Shown here in pieces: positions 42,668-52,254 of a DNA stretch of 64,000 nt (position 1 is its first letter; the number at the start of each line of letters is the position of its first letter). Source of the stretch: Lebetimonas natsushimae. GTDB taxonomy: Bacteria; Campylobacterota; Campylobacteria; Campylobacterales; Nautiliaceae. The notes beneath the pieces were generated by a model that had not been told where the DNA came from, ran no database searches, and saw only the letters and a program-made list of their open reading frames with translations. The DNA is taken from positions 62,001-126,000 of the forward strand of contig NZ_BDME01000002.1 in the NCBI RefSeq assembly GCF_002335445.1, read 5' to 3'. The translations under genes and the position numbers were made by a program.

Positions 42668-45600
42668 ATGATGGATAAATTAAAAGAAATTAAAGCCCAG
42701 ATTGATGAAAAAAAGAAAAGATTGGAAGAATTAAAAGTTTCTTCATGCGATATAAATGAAATAAAAACTCTTGAAGATGAAATTAAGGAATTAGAAGAAG
42801 CAGCAAAAAAAAGAGAAGAAAAAATACATTCTCTTGAAGAAGAAGTTCAAAAAAAAGAAGAAGAATTAGCTCATATTGAAGAAGAACTTGAGTTAAATAT
42901 TGCAGGAAAACTGGCAAGAACATTTTTAAAAAATCCACTGACTCCTGTAATTGCCCTAACTCTTATATTAATGGGGTTAATTGCTGTGTTTTTAACACCA
43001 AGAGAGGAAAATCCACAGATAGATGTTCCCGCCGCCAATGTAATAGTGGTATATCCGGGAGCTAGCTCCAAAGAAGTCCAAAATGTGATAGTAGACCCTC
43101 TTGAAAGAACCCTAAAAGCCATGACCGGTGTAAAACATGTTTACGGTATGGCAATGAATAGTGTCGGAATTGTTACTGTCAGATTTAAAATCGGTCAGGA
43201 TAAAGTAAGAAGTATCAGTAAACTTTATGACAGAGTTATGCAAAATATGGATAAACTTCCAAAAGGTGTATGGACACCTCTTGTTAAACCAATTGATATT
43301 GACGAAGTGCCAATTGTAACTTTAGCGCTTTCAAGTGAAAAGTATAATGATGCTCAGCTTTACAGAATTGCCCAAAGACTGCTTTCTCCTCTTGCAGCAG
43401 TAAAAAATGTGAGTATTATCGGGATAAAAGGCGGTCATAAAAGACAGTTTAATATTTTAATCGACCCTCAAAAACTTGCAGCCTATCATTTATCACTTGG
43501 CCAGATAGCAATGGCGCTTAAAGGCGCTAATGTGGATTATCCGCTAGGTTCAATGGATAATAAAAAATACTCAATCCCTGTGGAATTTGACGGATTTATT
43601 GATTCAGTTAAAGATGTTGAAAATTTGGTAGTCGCAAACTATATGGGAAGACCGATTTACATTAAAGATATCGCAAAAGTTGAAGACGGAGTCGATTTTC
43701 AAAATAAACATAAAACTTATTATGAAGCAGGACTTGCTAATGAAGATAAAGATGTAATCGGCAAAAAATTAAATCAGGTTACCATTTTTATCGGTAAAAA
43801 AAGAGGAACAAATGCTGTTTTTGTGGCAAGGGATGTAATCGCCAAGGCAAAAGAGCTTGAAAAAACACTTCCAAAAGATGTAAAAATATTTGTTACAAGA
43901 AACGACGGGCACAAAGCAAATCATGCAGTTAATGAACTCATTGACCACTTGTTAATTTCACTTGGAGTTATTATTGTGCTTTTGATTTTAATGCTTGGAT
44001 GGAGAGAAGCATTAATTGTAGCGTTTACAGTGCCGCTTATTTTATCTGTGACACTGTTTATAGGTATGCTTGCAGGTCAGACAATTAACAGAATTACACT
44101 GTTTGCATTAATTCTTTCACTTGGATTATTGGTTGACAGTGCCATTATCGTTATTGAAAATATACACAGACATTTTGAAATTGGTGATAAAGAGAGAGAA
44201 TATGCAGCGGTTTATGCAACAAATGAGATAGGAAATCCAACTAATATTGCAACACTTGCGATTATTCTGGCATTTATTCCAATGCTTTTTGTTACGGGAA
44301 TGATGGGCCCATATATGAGACCGATTCCGTTTAACGTGCCAATTGCTATGATTGCCTCACTTGTAATTGCTTATATGTTTACACCGTGGGCTGCTGTTAA
44401 ATTCCTGCCAGAACACAAAAGTCATCATGAACCTTTTGATATAAGAAAAACCAAAACATATAAAATTTTTTATTCAATTTTAGAGCCGTTACTGAATTCA
44501 GGGTTTAAAAGAGTGGTGTTTTTCAGTGTAATTATGCTTTTATTTGTGGGATCTCTTATGCTTCCGGTTTGGAAAATCGTTTTGTTTAAAATGCTCCCGG
44601 GAGCGAATAAAAACACATTTAATATAACAATCGATTTGCCAAAAGGTGCAAGTATAGATTCTACTGCAAAAGTTAGCAACTGTGTAGCTAGTATTTTAAG
44701 CAGAGAAAAAGAAATAAAAGATTTTGAACAGTTTATAGGTATCAGCGGGGTTGTGGATTTTAACGGATTACTTAGAGGCTCTTCTATGAAACAGGGAGAA
44801 AATTACGGAGAAATAAGGGTCAACCTGTTCCCTAAAGAAGAGGGTAGAAAAGAAAGTTCAATTGATATGGTAAGCAGGCTTAGACCTATTATCCAAAAAC
44901 AGTGTAGTTTTGATGGTGCAAATATCAAACTTGTAGAAGACCCTCCAGGACCGCCTGTAATTGCCACACTTTTAATGCAGGTATTCGGAGGAGATGCTAA
45001 GGGAAGACTTAAACTTGCCAATTACATAGAAGATATCTATAAACACACAGACAGGGTTGTAGATATTGATATTATGAGAGACAGACAGATTGTAAAATAT
45101 AAAATTATTCCGGATAAAGAAAAAGCGGCTTTACTTGGCATCAGTGTGGACCAGATTGCAAAAATTCTTGGAATGGGCTTAAAAGGAGCAGTAATCAGTG
45201 TTGCACATATTCCAAACGAAAAAGATCAGGTCGGTATTTTTGTAAGATTTGAGAAAAAATACAGAAATAATTTAGAAAGCCTTGATAAAATAAAATTAAT
45301 GTCAATGACAACCCATAGATTAGTGCCGCTTAAAGAAGTGGTAAAAGTTGTGCCTGTGGGTTATGACGGAATGATTACAAGCAAAGATTTAAGACCTATG
45401 GTTATGGTTACTGGTGAAATGAATAAAAGAGGTAGTATTTACGCACTTTTGGATATTTTCTTTGAGCTTAAAGACAAAGGAATTCCTGGTTATAAAATCA
45501 TTTATGACGGAAATCCGAGATTAAACCTAAAAGCACTTGATTTAAAAACCGGTAAAAGTTATGATTTAATCTGGGGAGGTGAATGGGAGCTTACATTTGA

Positions 45601-46153
45601 TGTATTCAGAGATCTTGGAAGTGCATTTGGTGTTGCAGTTGTGTTAATTTATCTATTGATGGTTGCTTATTATAAAAACTTTAGAATTCCAAGAATTGTT
45701 CTCGCAGCCGTACCGCTTACATTTATCGGGGTTCTTCCGGGACATGCCATAATGAACTGGATAACTCTTGCATTTTTCCATTCGAAAACATATTTTACGG
45801 CAACCAGTATGATCGGGTTTATTGCACTAGCCGGAATTGTTGTTAGAAATTCGCTCCTTTTAATAGACTTTACCAATGACTTAATTAGACAGGGCAGAAG
45901 TATAAATGAAGCAGTGATTGAAGCTGCCGCTACAAGATTTAGACCGATTATTTTAACAGCCCTAGCAATAATCTTGGCATCATTTGTAATTGTTCTTGAC
46001 CCGGTTTGGCAGGGTCTTGCAGTTGCACTGATTTTCGGTGTACTTGCTTCTACATTATTATCAGTCATAGTAGTTCCGATTCTTTACTGGAGATATTTGA
46101 TTTCAAAACAGAAAAAAGAAAAACATATTAAATACGGATTAGAAGATATTTAA
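42668..46153 (+). CDS. RND-family efflux pump with N-terminal coiled-coil extension
   Basis: The 1161-residue inner-membrane proton-driven pump. A charged coiled coil (about 1-75, Lys/Glu heptads) comes before the usual start of RND pumps, which here is ARTFLKNPLTPVIALTLILMGLIAVFL (about 82-108). Two sets of membrane segments and periplasmic loops follow. TM4 has LGLLVDSAIIVIENIHRHFEIG with one Asp in the relay, and TM11-12 has ATRFRPIILTALAI. The substrate is not evident. An AGGAGCG site precedes ATGATG. Confidence 0.9.
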   Translation: MMDKLKEIKAQIDEKKKRLEELKVSSCDINEIKTLEDEIKELEEAAKKREEKIHSLEEEVQKKEEELAHIEEELELNIAGKLARTFLKNPLTPVIALTLILMGLIAVFLTPREENPQIDVPAANVIVVYPGASSKEVQNVIVDPLERTLKAMTGVKHVYGMAMNSVGIVTVRFKIGQDKVRSISKLYDRVMQNMDKLPKGVWTPLVKPIDIDEVPIVTLALSSEKYNDAQLYRIAQRLLSPLAAVKNVSIIGIKGGHKRQFNILIDPQKLAAYHLSLGQIAMALKGANVDYPLGSMDNKKYSIPVEFDGFIDSVKDVENLVVANYMGRPIYIKDIAKVEDGVDFQNKHKTYYEAGLANEDKDVIGKKLNQVTIFIGKKRGTNAVFVARDVIAKAKELEKTLPKDVKIFVTRNDGHKANHAVNELIDHLLISLGVIIVLLILMLGWREALIVAFTVPLILSVTLFIGMLAGQTINRITLFALILSLGLLVDSAIIVIENIHRHFEIGDKEREYAAVYATNEIGNPTNIATLAIILAFIPMLFVTGMMGPYMRPIPFNVPIAMIASLVIAYMFTPWAAVKFLPEHKSHHEPFDIRKTKTYKIFYSILEPLLNSGFKRVVFFSVIMLLFVGSLMLPVWKIVLFKMLPGANKNTFNITIDLPKGASIDSTAKVSNCVASILSREKEIKDFEQFIGISGVVDFNGLLRGSSMKQGENYGEIRVNLFPKEEGRKESSIDMVSRLRPIIQKQCSFDGANIKLVEDPPGPPVIATLLMQVFGGDAKGRLKLANYIEDIYKHTDRVVDIDIMRDRQIVKYKIIPDKEKAALLGISVDQIAKILGMGLKGAVISVAHIPNEKDQVGIFVRFEKKYRNNLESLDKIKLMSMTTHRLVPLKEVVKVVPVGYDGMITSKDLRPMVMVTGEMNKRGSIYALLDIFFELKDKGIPGYKIIYDGNPRLNLKALDLKTGKSYDLIWGGEWELTFDVFRDLGSAFGVAVVLIYLLMVAYYKNFRIPRIVLAAVPLTFIGVLPGHAIMNWITLAFFHSKTYFTATSMIGFIALAGIVVRNSLLLIDFTNDLIRQGRSINEAVIEAAATRFRPIILTALAIILASFVIVLDPVWQGLAVALIFGVLASTLLSVIVVPILYWRYLISKQKKEKHIKYGLEDI

Positions 46154-46183
46154 TTCCTTTTTTCCTTTTCTTTTATAAATTTA

Positions 46184-46192
46184 TGTTATAAT
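46184..46192 (+). promoter_or_regulatory. promoter of the EAL sensor gene
   Basis: TGTTATAAT is an extended -10 (TATAAT 46187-46192), 37 bases before the ATG at 46230. Confidence 0.45.
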
Positions 46193-46229
46193 TTTTAATA
46201 AAAGTAAATTTTGTGTAAAAAGAGTGAAT

Positions 46230-48194
46230 ATGGGTTCAATAACTTCTAAAATGCTTAAAATTATTATAATGTCGTTATTTGTAGCCACAATTATTATTGT
46301 AATTTTATATGTTATTTTATTAAATTTATTTATATATCAGGAAAAAGAAAAAGCCAAAATAGTAACCAATATTGCTTTTTCAACCAAATATTCACAAATG
46401 ATGCATCATTATATCTCTTTTAATGAAATAATTAAAATGTATAAAAAAAATTCCAACATTGATTTTAAAATATATTCTTTGTTAAAAAATAAAAATTTAA
46501 GCAAGGACAGCTTTTTTAAAAAATTAAAAAAAGAAAAAGAGACTTATAAGATTAATTTAAATTATCTTAAATATTATAAAGTAATAGAATTAAAAAAAAG
46601 CTGTTTGAAATGTCATGGAAAAGTCAGAAGAAATTTTATGAGTTGCGGCGGAATAACTAAAATGAAAAATAAACTGGTGGGATTTAAAAAAGGAGATATT
46701 ATTGGATTTGTTGAAACCAAAGTACCTGTAAAAAAATCTTTTATATATTTCAATTTTTCATTTATTGTTGCTATAATCTTTCTTCTTTTAGCTTTAATCG
46801 CCACTTTATACGCTTTTTCCGATTTTGCCAAACTGCTTAAAAAAAATATCAATATTTTATTGGAATTTTTTGATACCAGAGTTTCAAAAGGAATATATGA
46901 AACTTTAAAAATCAAAATGGATTTTATTGAATTTGAAAAATTGAAAGAATCAATCAATAAAGCTGTAAACGCAATAAAATATTACAGAGATGAAATGATT
47001 AAAAGATATTATTACAATCACATTACAAATCTACCAAACAGAATGAAATTATTTGATGATATGAAAACAACAGATAAAAATTCTTTGGCAATTTTGAATA
47101 TTAATAAGTTCAGAGAAGTTAATGATTATCTTTCTCAGGAGATGGGGGATTTAATTATTAAAGAAGTGGCCAAAAGATTGGTAAATATAGCAGACGGTGA
47201 TGTATATCATGTAAATATTGATGAATTTGCTATTTTACTCAATGATAATAGATGTGAAAAAAACTGCGGGTATATTAAAAAAATAATTAATAAACTAGAA
47301 CAACCATATATTATAAAAAACAATGAAATAAATTTATTTTTTAGGGCGGGAATTGGCTCTAGAAAAGAAAAAGATGTTTTTAAAGTAGCTGATATAGCTA
47401 TAGAATATGCAAAAAGAAAAAAAAGAAAATGTCTTTGTTTTTGTGAAATAAAAGATTTGGCGCAAAGTTTTGAAAGAAATCAAAAAATTTTAAATATGAT
47501 AGAAAAAGCTTTGAGAGAAGACAGGATAATTCCTTATTTTCAACCTATTATAGATAATAAAACGCAAAAAATTGTAAAATATGAGGCATTAATCAGGATG
47601 ATAGGAGAAGATGGAAAAGTTTATTCCCCAGAGTTTTTTTTAGATGTTGCAAAAAGCGTAAATATATATAAAAATTTAACACTAATAGTTTTTCAAAAAA
47701 CATTAAATATATTTAAAAACAGAGAAGAAGAAATTTCTTTGAATCTTTCCTTAGAGGATTTTGAGGATGAAAATATAAAAGAAAAAATTTATAATTTGAT
47801 TAAAGATTTTCCAAATCCCCAAAAAATTACAATTGAATTATTGGAAAATGAAGATATAGCTTCAGATGCCTCTATTTTAAATTATTTAACAAAACTTAAA
47901 AAGTTAGGGGTAAAAATTTTTATTGACGATTTTGGGAGCGGTTATTCCAATTTCAGTTATTTATTTAAATTTGAAATAGACGGATTAAAAATTGATGGAA
48001 GTTTGATAAAAAATATTTTAACTGATAAAAAATCTCAAATGATTGTAGAAACAATGGTGGAATTTGCAAAAAAAGGAAATATAGTAACTGTTGCAGAATT
48101 TGTTGAAAATAAAAAAATTTTTGAATATATAAAGAAATTGGGTATTGATTATTCCCAGGGATATTATTTTTCTCCTCCTAAACCTTTGATATAA
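46230..48194 (+). CDS. membrane c-di-GMP phosphodiesterase with heme-type CxxCH sensor domain
   Basis: The 654-residue protein has TM1 (about 10-34), a periplasmic domain with CLKCH (about 125-129; a c-type heme or DUF3365/Tll0287-like motif) and TM2 (about 172-197). A GGDEF domain follows (about 255-405) whose signature is degraded to VNIDEF, then an EAL domain (about 415-652) with YEALIR, IELLEN, DDFGSGYSNF and LKIDGS. The EAL residues look intact, so it should hydrolyse c-di-GMP in response to a redox or gas signal. GTG at 46224 is in frame, but ATG at 46230 is better placed. Confidence 0.87.
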   Translation: MGSITSKMLKIIIMSLFVATIIIVILYVILLNLFIYQEKEKAKIVTNIAFSTKYSQMMHHYISFNEIIKMYKKNSNIDFKIYSLLKNKNLSKDSFFKKLKKEKETYKINLNYLKYYKVIELKKSCLKCHGKVRRNFMSCGGITKMKNKLVGFKKGDIIGFVETKVPVKKSFIYFNFSFIVAIIFLLLALIATLYAFSDFAKLLKKNINILLEFFDTRVSKGIYETLKIKMDFIEFEKLKESINKAVNAIKYYRDEMIKRYYYNHITNLPNRMKLFDDMKTTDKNSLAILNINKFREVNDYLSQEMGDLIIKEVAKRLVNIADGDVYHVNIDEFAILLNDNRCEKNCGYIKKIINKLEQPYIIKNNEINLFFRAGIGSRKEKDVFKVADIAIEYAKRKKRKCLCFCEIKDLAQSFERNQKILNMIEKALREDRIIPYFQPIIDNKTQKIVKYEALIRMIGEDGKVYSPEFFLDVAKSVNIYKNLTLIVFQKTLNIFKNREEEISLNLSLEDFEDENIKEKIYNLIKDFPNPQKITIELLENEDIASDASILNYLTKLKKLGVKIFIDDFGSGYSNFSYLFKFEIDGLKIDGSLIKNILTDKKSQMIVETMVEFAKKGNIVTVAEFVENKKIFEYIKKLGIDYSQGYYFSPPKPLI

Positions 48195-48195
48195 T
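48187..48195 (+). promoter_or_regulatory. csd6/pgp2 extended -10 promoter
   Basis: TTTGATATAATTTCGC overlaps the stop of the EAL gene; TATAAT is at 48190-48195, 32 bases before the ATG. Confidence 0.45.
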
Positions 48196-48226
48196 TTCGC
48201 TTAAAAAACAGGAGAGAGATTATTTA

Positions 48227-49210
48227 ATGCAAATAGTAAAATTTAAAATAAAATTGTTATTTTTATTTATTTTAACATTATCTTTGTATTCTAAAGATCT
48301 ATATGATGTTTATAGATATAATGGCTGCGAGAGTGTAAAAAAAATATTGGAAAATTCTATCCAGTCTCCTGCTTTTTGGTTAAACAGGTTAAAAAATATA
48401 GATGTTAGTTTCGGTTATTTTGAATATAAAAAAAATATTCTTTTTTGTAATAAACTGCAGAGGACTTTGTCGGTTTATTATGTGGATAAAGGTAAATTCA
48501 AACATATAAAAACATTTAATGTAATTGTAGGTAAACTGGGGGATAAAGAAAAAGAGGGGGATTTGGTGACCCCTATAGGCGTATACAAATTAAATGCTGT
48601 TTTAAATAATATAGATTCTTTTTATGGACCTTTTGCTTTTGAAACAAGTTATCCCAATTTATATGATGAATTGCTGGGCAGAGACGGACATGGGATCTGG
48701 ATTCACGGTAAACCTCTTGATGGTGAAAAAAGACCCGATTTATCAAAAGGCTGTATAGTTTTGGATAATCCGGATTTAATTTATTTAAAAAAACTTATTA
48801 ATTACCAGAACACATATCTTTTGATTAATGATTCCAACCCTCTAAAAGCTACAAAACAGGAAATTGCAGATATATTGGCATTTCTTTATAAATGGAGAAA
48901 TGCTTGGGAACACAATAATTTTGAAAAATACAAGAATTTTTATGATAAAGGTTTTAAACGATATAACGGTGATAATTTGATAAAATTTTTGGATTATAAA
49001 AAAAGGGTTTTTTATAATAAAAAATATCAAAAAGTTGAAATTTATTTTAAAAAAATCAATATAATACCTTATCAGAATACAGAAAATGAAAAAATTTTCA
49101 GGATTGATATGTATGAGGATTATATATCAAAAAGTTATAAATATCACGGTCCCAAAGAACTTTTTATTAAAAAAACCCCTGAGGGATATAAAATAATTAT
49201 TGAAAAATAA
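48227..49210 (+). CDS. csd6: L,D-carboxypeptidase of the Csd6/Pgp2 type
   Basis: The 327-residue exported protein (signal about 1-22) with a YkuD (L,D-transpeptidase-fold) catalytic domain (about 78-200) and a C-terminal NTF2-like domain (about 210-327). Catalytic residues are visible: His160-Gly161 in [10 protein letters not shown] and Cys176 in [12 protein letters not shown]. pylori Csd6 and C. jejuni Pgp2 have the same two-domain layout and trim the tetrapeptide of peptidoglycan, giving helical cell shape. This is the likely role here, though cell shape cannot be read from DNA. Confidence 0.87.
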   Translation: MQIVKFKIKLLFLFILTLSLYSKDLYDVYRYNGCESVKKILENSIQSPAFWLNRLKNIDVSFGYFEYKKNILFCNKLQRTLSVYYVDKGKFKHIKTFNVIVGKLGDKEKEGDLVTPIGVYKLNAVLNNIDSFYGPFAFETSYPNLYDELLGRDGHGIWIHGKPLDGEKRPDLSKGCIVLDNPDLIYLKKLINYQNTYLLINDSNPLKATKQEIADILAFLYKWRNAWEHNNFEKYKNFYDKGFKRYNGDNLIKFLDYKKRVFYNKKYQKVEIYFKKINIIPYQNTENEKIFRIDMYEDYISKSYKYHGPKELFIKKTPEGYKIIIEK

Positions 49211-49218
49211 GGATTAAA

Positions 49219-49803
49219 ATGAAAATAGTGCTCGCATCATCAAATAAGGGAAAAGTTAGAGAAATAAAAGAAATTTTAAATAGTTATGAAATTATTCCTT
49301 ATACTGATTTGATTCCTTCTTTTGAAATTGAAGAAAACGGAAAAAATTTTAAAGAAAATGCAATTATTAAAGCTAAAGCTGTGGCCGAAAAGTTACCGGG
49401 ATTTATTGTAATGGCTGATGACAGCGGGATAAGTGTGCCGTTTCTTGGTGGAATTCCCGGAATTTATTCCGCCAGATTTGCGGGCGAGGGGGCAAATGAC
49501 AGGGATAATTTAAATAAATTGATAGAAGAACTAAAAAAAAGAAATATTAAAAAAACACCTGCGTTTTACACAGCGGCAATTGCCGTGTCTTCACCTTACG
49601 GAGTTTTTACAGCGCACGGGTTTATGCACGGCGATGTAATTGATGAGGCAAAAGGTGATAAGGGTTTTGGCTATGACCCGATGTTTATACCAAAAGGATT
49701 TGATAAAACATTGGGCGAGCTTGATGAGAAAATAAAACAGAAAATTTCTCACCGTTACAAAGCATTGAAATTAATAGAAAAGATATTAAAAGTAATTCAA
49801 TAA
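49219..49803 (+). CDS. rdgB: non-canonical purine NTP pyrophosphatase (RdgB/HAM1)
   Basis: Removes ITP, dITP and XTP from the nucleotide pool. The N-terminal [14 protein letters not shown], the [32 protein letters not shown] block (about 66-97) and [19 protein letters not shown] are conserved. The 194-residue length is normal. It follows csd6 by eight bases. Its stop is at repeat copy 7, and rsmE converges from the other side. Confidence 0.95.
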   Translation: MKIVLASSNKGKVREIKEILNSYEIIPYTDLIPSFEIEENGKNFKENAIIKAKAVAEKLPGFIVMADDSGISVPFLGGIPGIYSARFAGEGANDRDNLNKLIEELKKRNIKKTPAFYTAAIAVSSPYGVFTAHGFMHGDVIDEAKGDKGFGYDPMFIPKGFDKTLGELDEKIKQKISHRYKALKLIEKILKVIQ

Positions 49804-49832
49804 TTTTTCACTTTTCATTTTTAATTTTTAAC
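49800..49832. repeat. AAGTGAAA-type interspersed repeat, copy 7 (inverted)
   Basis: The 34-base gap between convergent rdgB and rsmE consists of this element. 49803-49820 is the exact reverse complement of 26563-26580. It overlaps the rdgB stop codon. Confidence 0.6.
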
Positions 49833-49836
49833 TATT

Positions 49837-50493
49837 TCAAAGCAATATTTTAGCGCTTATAGCACATGCCGCACTTTCACTTCTTAAAATAAAACCTTCA
49901 AGTTTATAAATTTCAGTGAATTTTTCTTCTTCACTCTCACTGAAACCGCCTTCCGGTCCTATTAAAACAGGCTGGGTTATATCGGCTGAGTCAATTTTTT
50001 TTCCGTTAAAATTAAGAACGCTGAAATTTTTATATTTTTCAAAAAATTCTTTGCTTGAATTTAATATTTCAATTTCCATTAAATCACTTCTTCCACACTG
50101 TTGGCATGAATTTATAAGTATTTTTTTGATTCTGTCGATTTTTAATTTAAAGTTTCTCTGAGAAAAATCGCAGTATACAAAAGTTATTTTCCCGACTCCG
50201 ATTTCATTTAATGAAGGCAAAATTTTTTCAATGTTTTTAGTATCTATTATACACCATGCAATATGAAAAAATTTTTCAGGTTTATTAGGCATATGTTTTT
50301 TTTCAACAAGGGTTAAAAATGCATTTTTTTTGTTTATTTCATCAATTTTATAGATATACAGATAATCATCTTTTAAATTTCTGATTTTAATGAGTTCGTT
50401 TTTTTTAATTCTTCTTACCTTAAAAAGATATTTATGTTCATCTCCTGTTAAAATCAGTTGATTTGCGGGATTTTCAATATATAAAAACTGCAT
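49837..50493 (-). CDS. rsmE: 16S rRNA m3U1498 methyltransferase
   Basis: A SPOUT-class methyltransferase of 218 residues. The N-terminal PUA-like part is LILTGDEHKYLFKVRRIKKNELIKIRN (about 14-40). The C-terminal knot contains QPVLIGPEGGFSESEEEKF and FILRSESAACAISAKI (family LRxETA becomes LRSESA). It acts on the small subunit rRNA. It is divergent from the AAA+ gene, with overlapping -10 boxes near 50509-50518. Confidence 0.92.
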   Translation of the reverse strand: MQFLYIENPANQLILTGDEHKYLFKVRRIKKNELIKIRNLKDDYLYIYKIDEINKKNAFLTLVEKKHMPNKPEKFFHIAWCIIDTKNIEKILPSLNEIGVGKITFVYCDFSQRNFKLKIDRIKKILINSCQQCGRSDLMEIEILNSSKEFFEKYKNFSVLNFNGKKIDSADITQPVLIGPEGGFSESEEEKFTEIYKLEGFILRSESAACAISAKILL

Positions 50494-50508
50494 TATCCGC
50501 CTTTTTGA

Positions 50509-50518
50509 TATAATTATA
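50509..50518. promoter_or_regulatory. palindromic bidirectional -10 box (rsmE / AAA+ gene)
   Basis: TATAATTATA, identical to the palindrome at 13080-13089. The plus-strand TATAAT (50509-50514), preceded by TTTTTGA, serves the AAA+ gene; the minus-strand TATAAT (50513-50518) serves rsmE. Confidence 0.5.
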
Positions 50519-50541
50519 ACAATTTATACAAAGGAGCGTGT

Positions 50542-52254
50542 TTGGTAAAAAATATAATTACCTTTTTAAAAAACCCTAAAAAAAGCCCGGTTTATAAAAT
50601 TTTAAATTTAAAAGACGAAGAAATTGAAATTTTAAGATTAATGCTGGAATATTATGTAGACGGTAAAGAAGATATAAATGTAAAGGAAATTTTATTTTCC
50701 GTTTATGGGAAAGATAAATTCAAAGCACTTGAAAATATTGATGTGATTAAAAATTTAATAGAGGAAGGTTGGATTGTAATAAGTTCCATCGGTCAGTTTA
50801 AAGTAAACGATATGACAAATCTGGAGCTTTTCAATTCAAATATTTCACTTTCCATTTCATTTTTAAAACTTATCGAACAGGGTTCCCTTGAGCTTGTAGT
50901 TCCTGAAAACAAACCTTATAATGACCATTTGGAGTTTTTACATGACGAGTTTTTAAGAATTGAAATATACGAACAGCTTGCAAATATAAAAAATTCTTTT
51001 TCTAAAACAAGTTCAAGTATAAAAAGACTTCAAAGCAAACTGATTTTAATTGAAAATACAATAAAAGAAAAAGTGAAAAAAACAAAAATTGATCTTCCGG
51101 TTCTTAATTTTATAAAAGAAAATGAATTAAACGAAAAAGAGGAAATAATATTTTTGGCTCTTTTAAAAGAAGAATATACCAATTCGAATGAAAATGCAAG
51201 GGAAATGAATTATCTTTTAAATTTAATAAGTTCCGATGAAATTGAAAGAATTAAAAACAGAAGCCTGCTTGATGAAAATTCAAAACTGGTAAGTGAAGGT
51301 ATTATTGATTATGATGAACTTATAGGAGCTTTTGGCGGATTTAACAGAATTTATTTTATAAATGAAGATATTTTAAAAGATTTAATTCATCCGAGAAAAA
51401 AACACAAAATCGAACATGTTGTAAAAGAGACTCTTTTTGATTTTATTGAACCGAAATATTCCCTAAAAGATATCATATTGGATGAAACAACACAAAAAAG
51501 ACTTAATACCCTTTTAAAACAGATTGATAAAAAAGTATTAAACAAGCTAAAAAAATGGGGAGTAAAAACTTCAAATGACATAGAAGCCAAAATAATTTTT
51601 TACGGCTATCCCGGAACGGGTAAAACCGTGACAGCTTTAGCTTTGGCAAAAGAGCTTAATAAACCGGTTTTAAGTCTTGATAGCAGTAAAATTTTGTCTA
51701 TGTATGTGGGGGAGAGTGAAAAGAATGTAAGAAAACTTTTTGATGAATATAACATGGTTGCTGAGAAATTAAAAACAAAACCGGTTTTATTGCTAAATGA
51801 AGCAGACCAGTTTTTAAGTACCCGTACAACCGCCTCATTTAGCAGTGCTGATAAAATGCACAATCAAATGCAAAATATATTCTTAGAACAGATTGAAAAA
51901 TTTGACGGGATATTAATTGCCACTACCAACCTGCTAGAAACTTTAGATAAGGCTTTTTCAAGAAGGTTTGACATAAAAATAGAATTTAAAAAGCCTGAAT
52001 TTAAAGAGAGGGTAAAACTTTGGAAATTAAAACTTCCTAAAAATGCGGATTATGAGGAAAATTTTGATATTAAAAAACTGGCTTCTTATGAACTGACCGG
52101 TGCCCAGATTGAAGTAATAATCAAAAATACAGCCCTTAAGGTTGCTATGAGGAAAAATTCGGTTTTTAAAACAGAAGATTTTATTGAAGAAATTAAAAAA
52201 GAAAAAATCAATTCATTTGACAGTGAAAAAGAAATAGGATTTTTAAATATATAA
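50542..52254 (+). CDS. AAA+ ATPase with winged-helix-like N-terminal region
   Basis: The 570-residue cytoplasmic protein. An N-terminal helical part (about 20-340) of unknown role precedes one AAA+ module: Walker A GYPGTGKT (355-362), a Walker B variant LLLNEAD (Asn instead of Asp before Glu), sensor-1 ATTN and arginine finger SRRFD. The module is nearest to the Vps4/spastin-like classic AAA group; the NEAD variant occurs in other AAA proteins of this kind. The target is unknown. The start is TTG at 50542, six bases after AAGGAG. It is transcribed alone. Confidence 0.8.
   Translation: MVKNIITFLKNPKKSPVYKILNLKDEEIEILRLMLEYYVDGKEDINVKEILFSVYGKDKFKALENIDVIKNLIEEGWIVISSIGQFKVNDMTNLELFNSNISLSISFLKLIEQGSLELVVPENKPYNDHLEFLHDEFLRIEIYEQLANIKNSFSKTSSSIKRLQSKLILIENTIKEKVKKTKIDLPVLNFIKENELNEKEEIIFLALLKEEYTNSNENAREMNYLLNLISSDEIERIKNRSLLDENSKLVSEGIIDYDELIGAFGGFNRIYFINEDILKDLIHPRKKHKIEHVVKETLFDFIEPKYSLKDIILDETTQKRLNTLLKQIDKKVLNKLKKWGVKTSNDIEAKIIFYGYPGTGKTVTALALAKELNKPVLSLDSSKILSMYVGESEKNVRKLFDEYNMVAEKLKTKPVLLLNEADQFLSTRTTASFSSADKMHNQMQNIFLEQIEKFDGILIATTNLLETLDKAFSRRFDIKIEFKKPEFKERVKLWKLKLPKNADYEENFDIKKLASYELTGAQIEVIIKNTALKVAMRKNSVFKTEDFIEEIKKEKINSFDSEKEIGFLNI

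Noticed and set aside
51400-51900. The NEAD Walker B of the AAA+ protein as an inactive ATPase
   Set aside because: The catalytic Glu is kept; the Asn-for-Asp variant is known in other AAA proteins, and Walker A, sensor 1 and arginine finger are intact.
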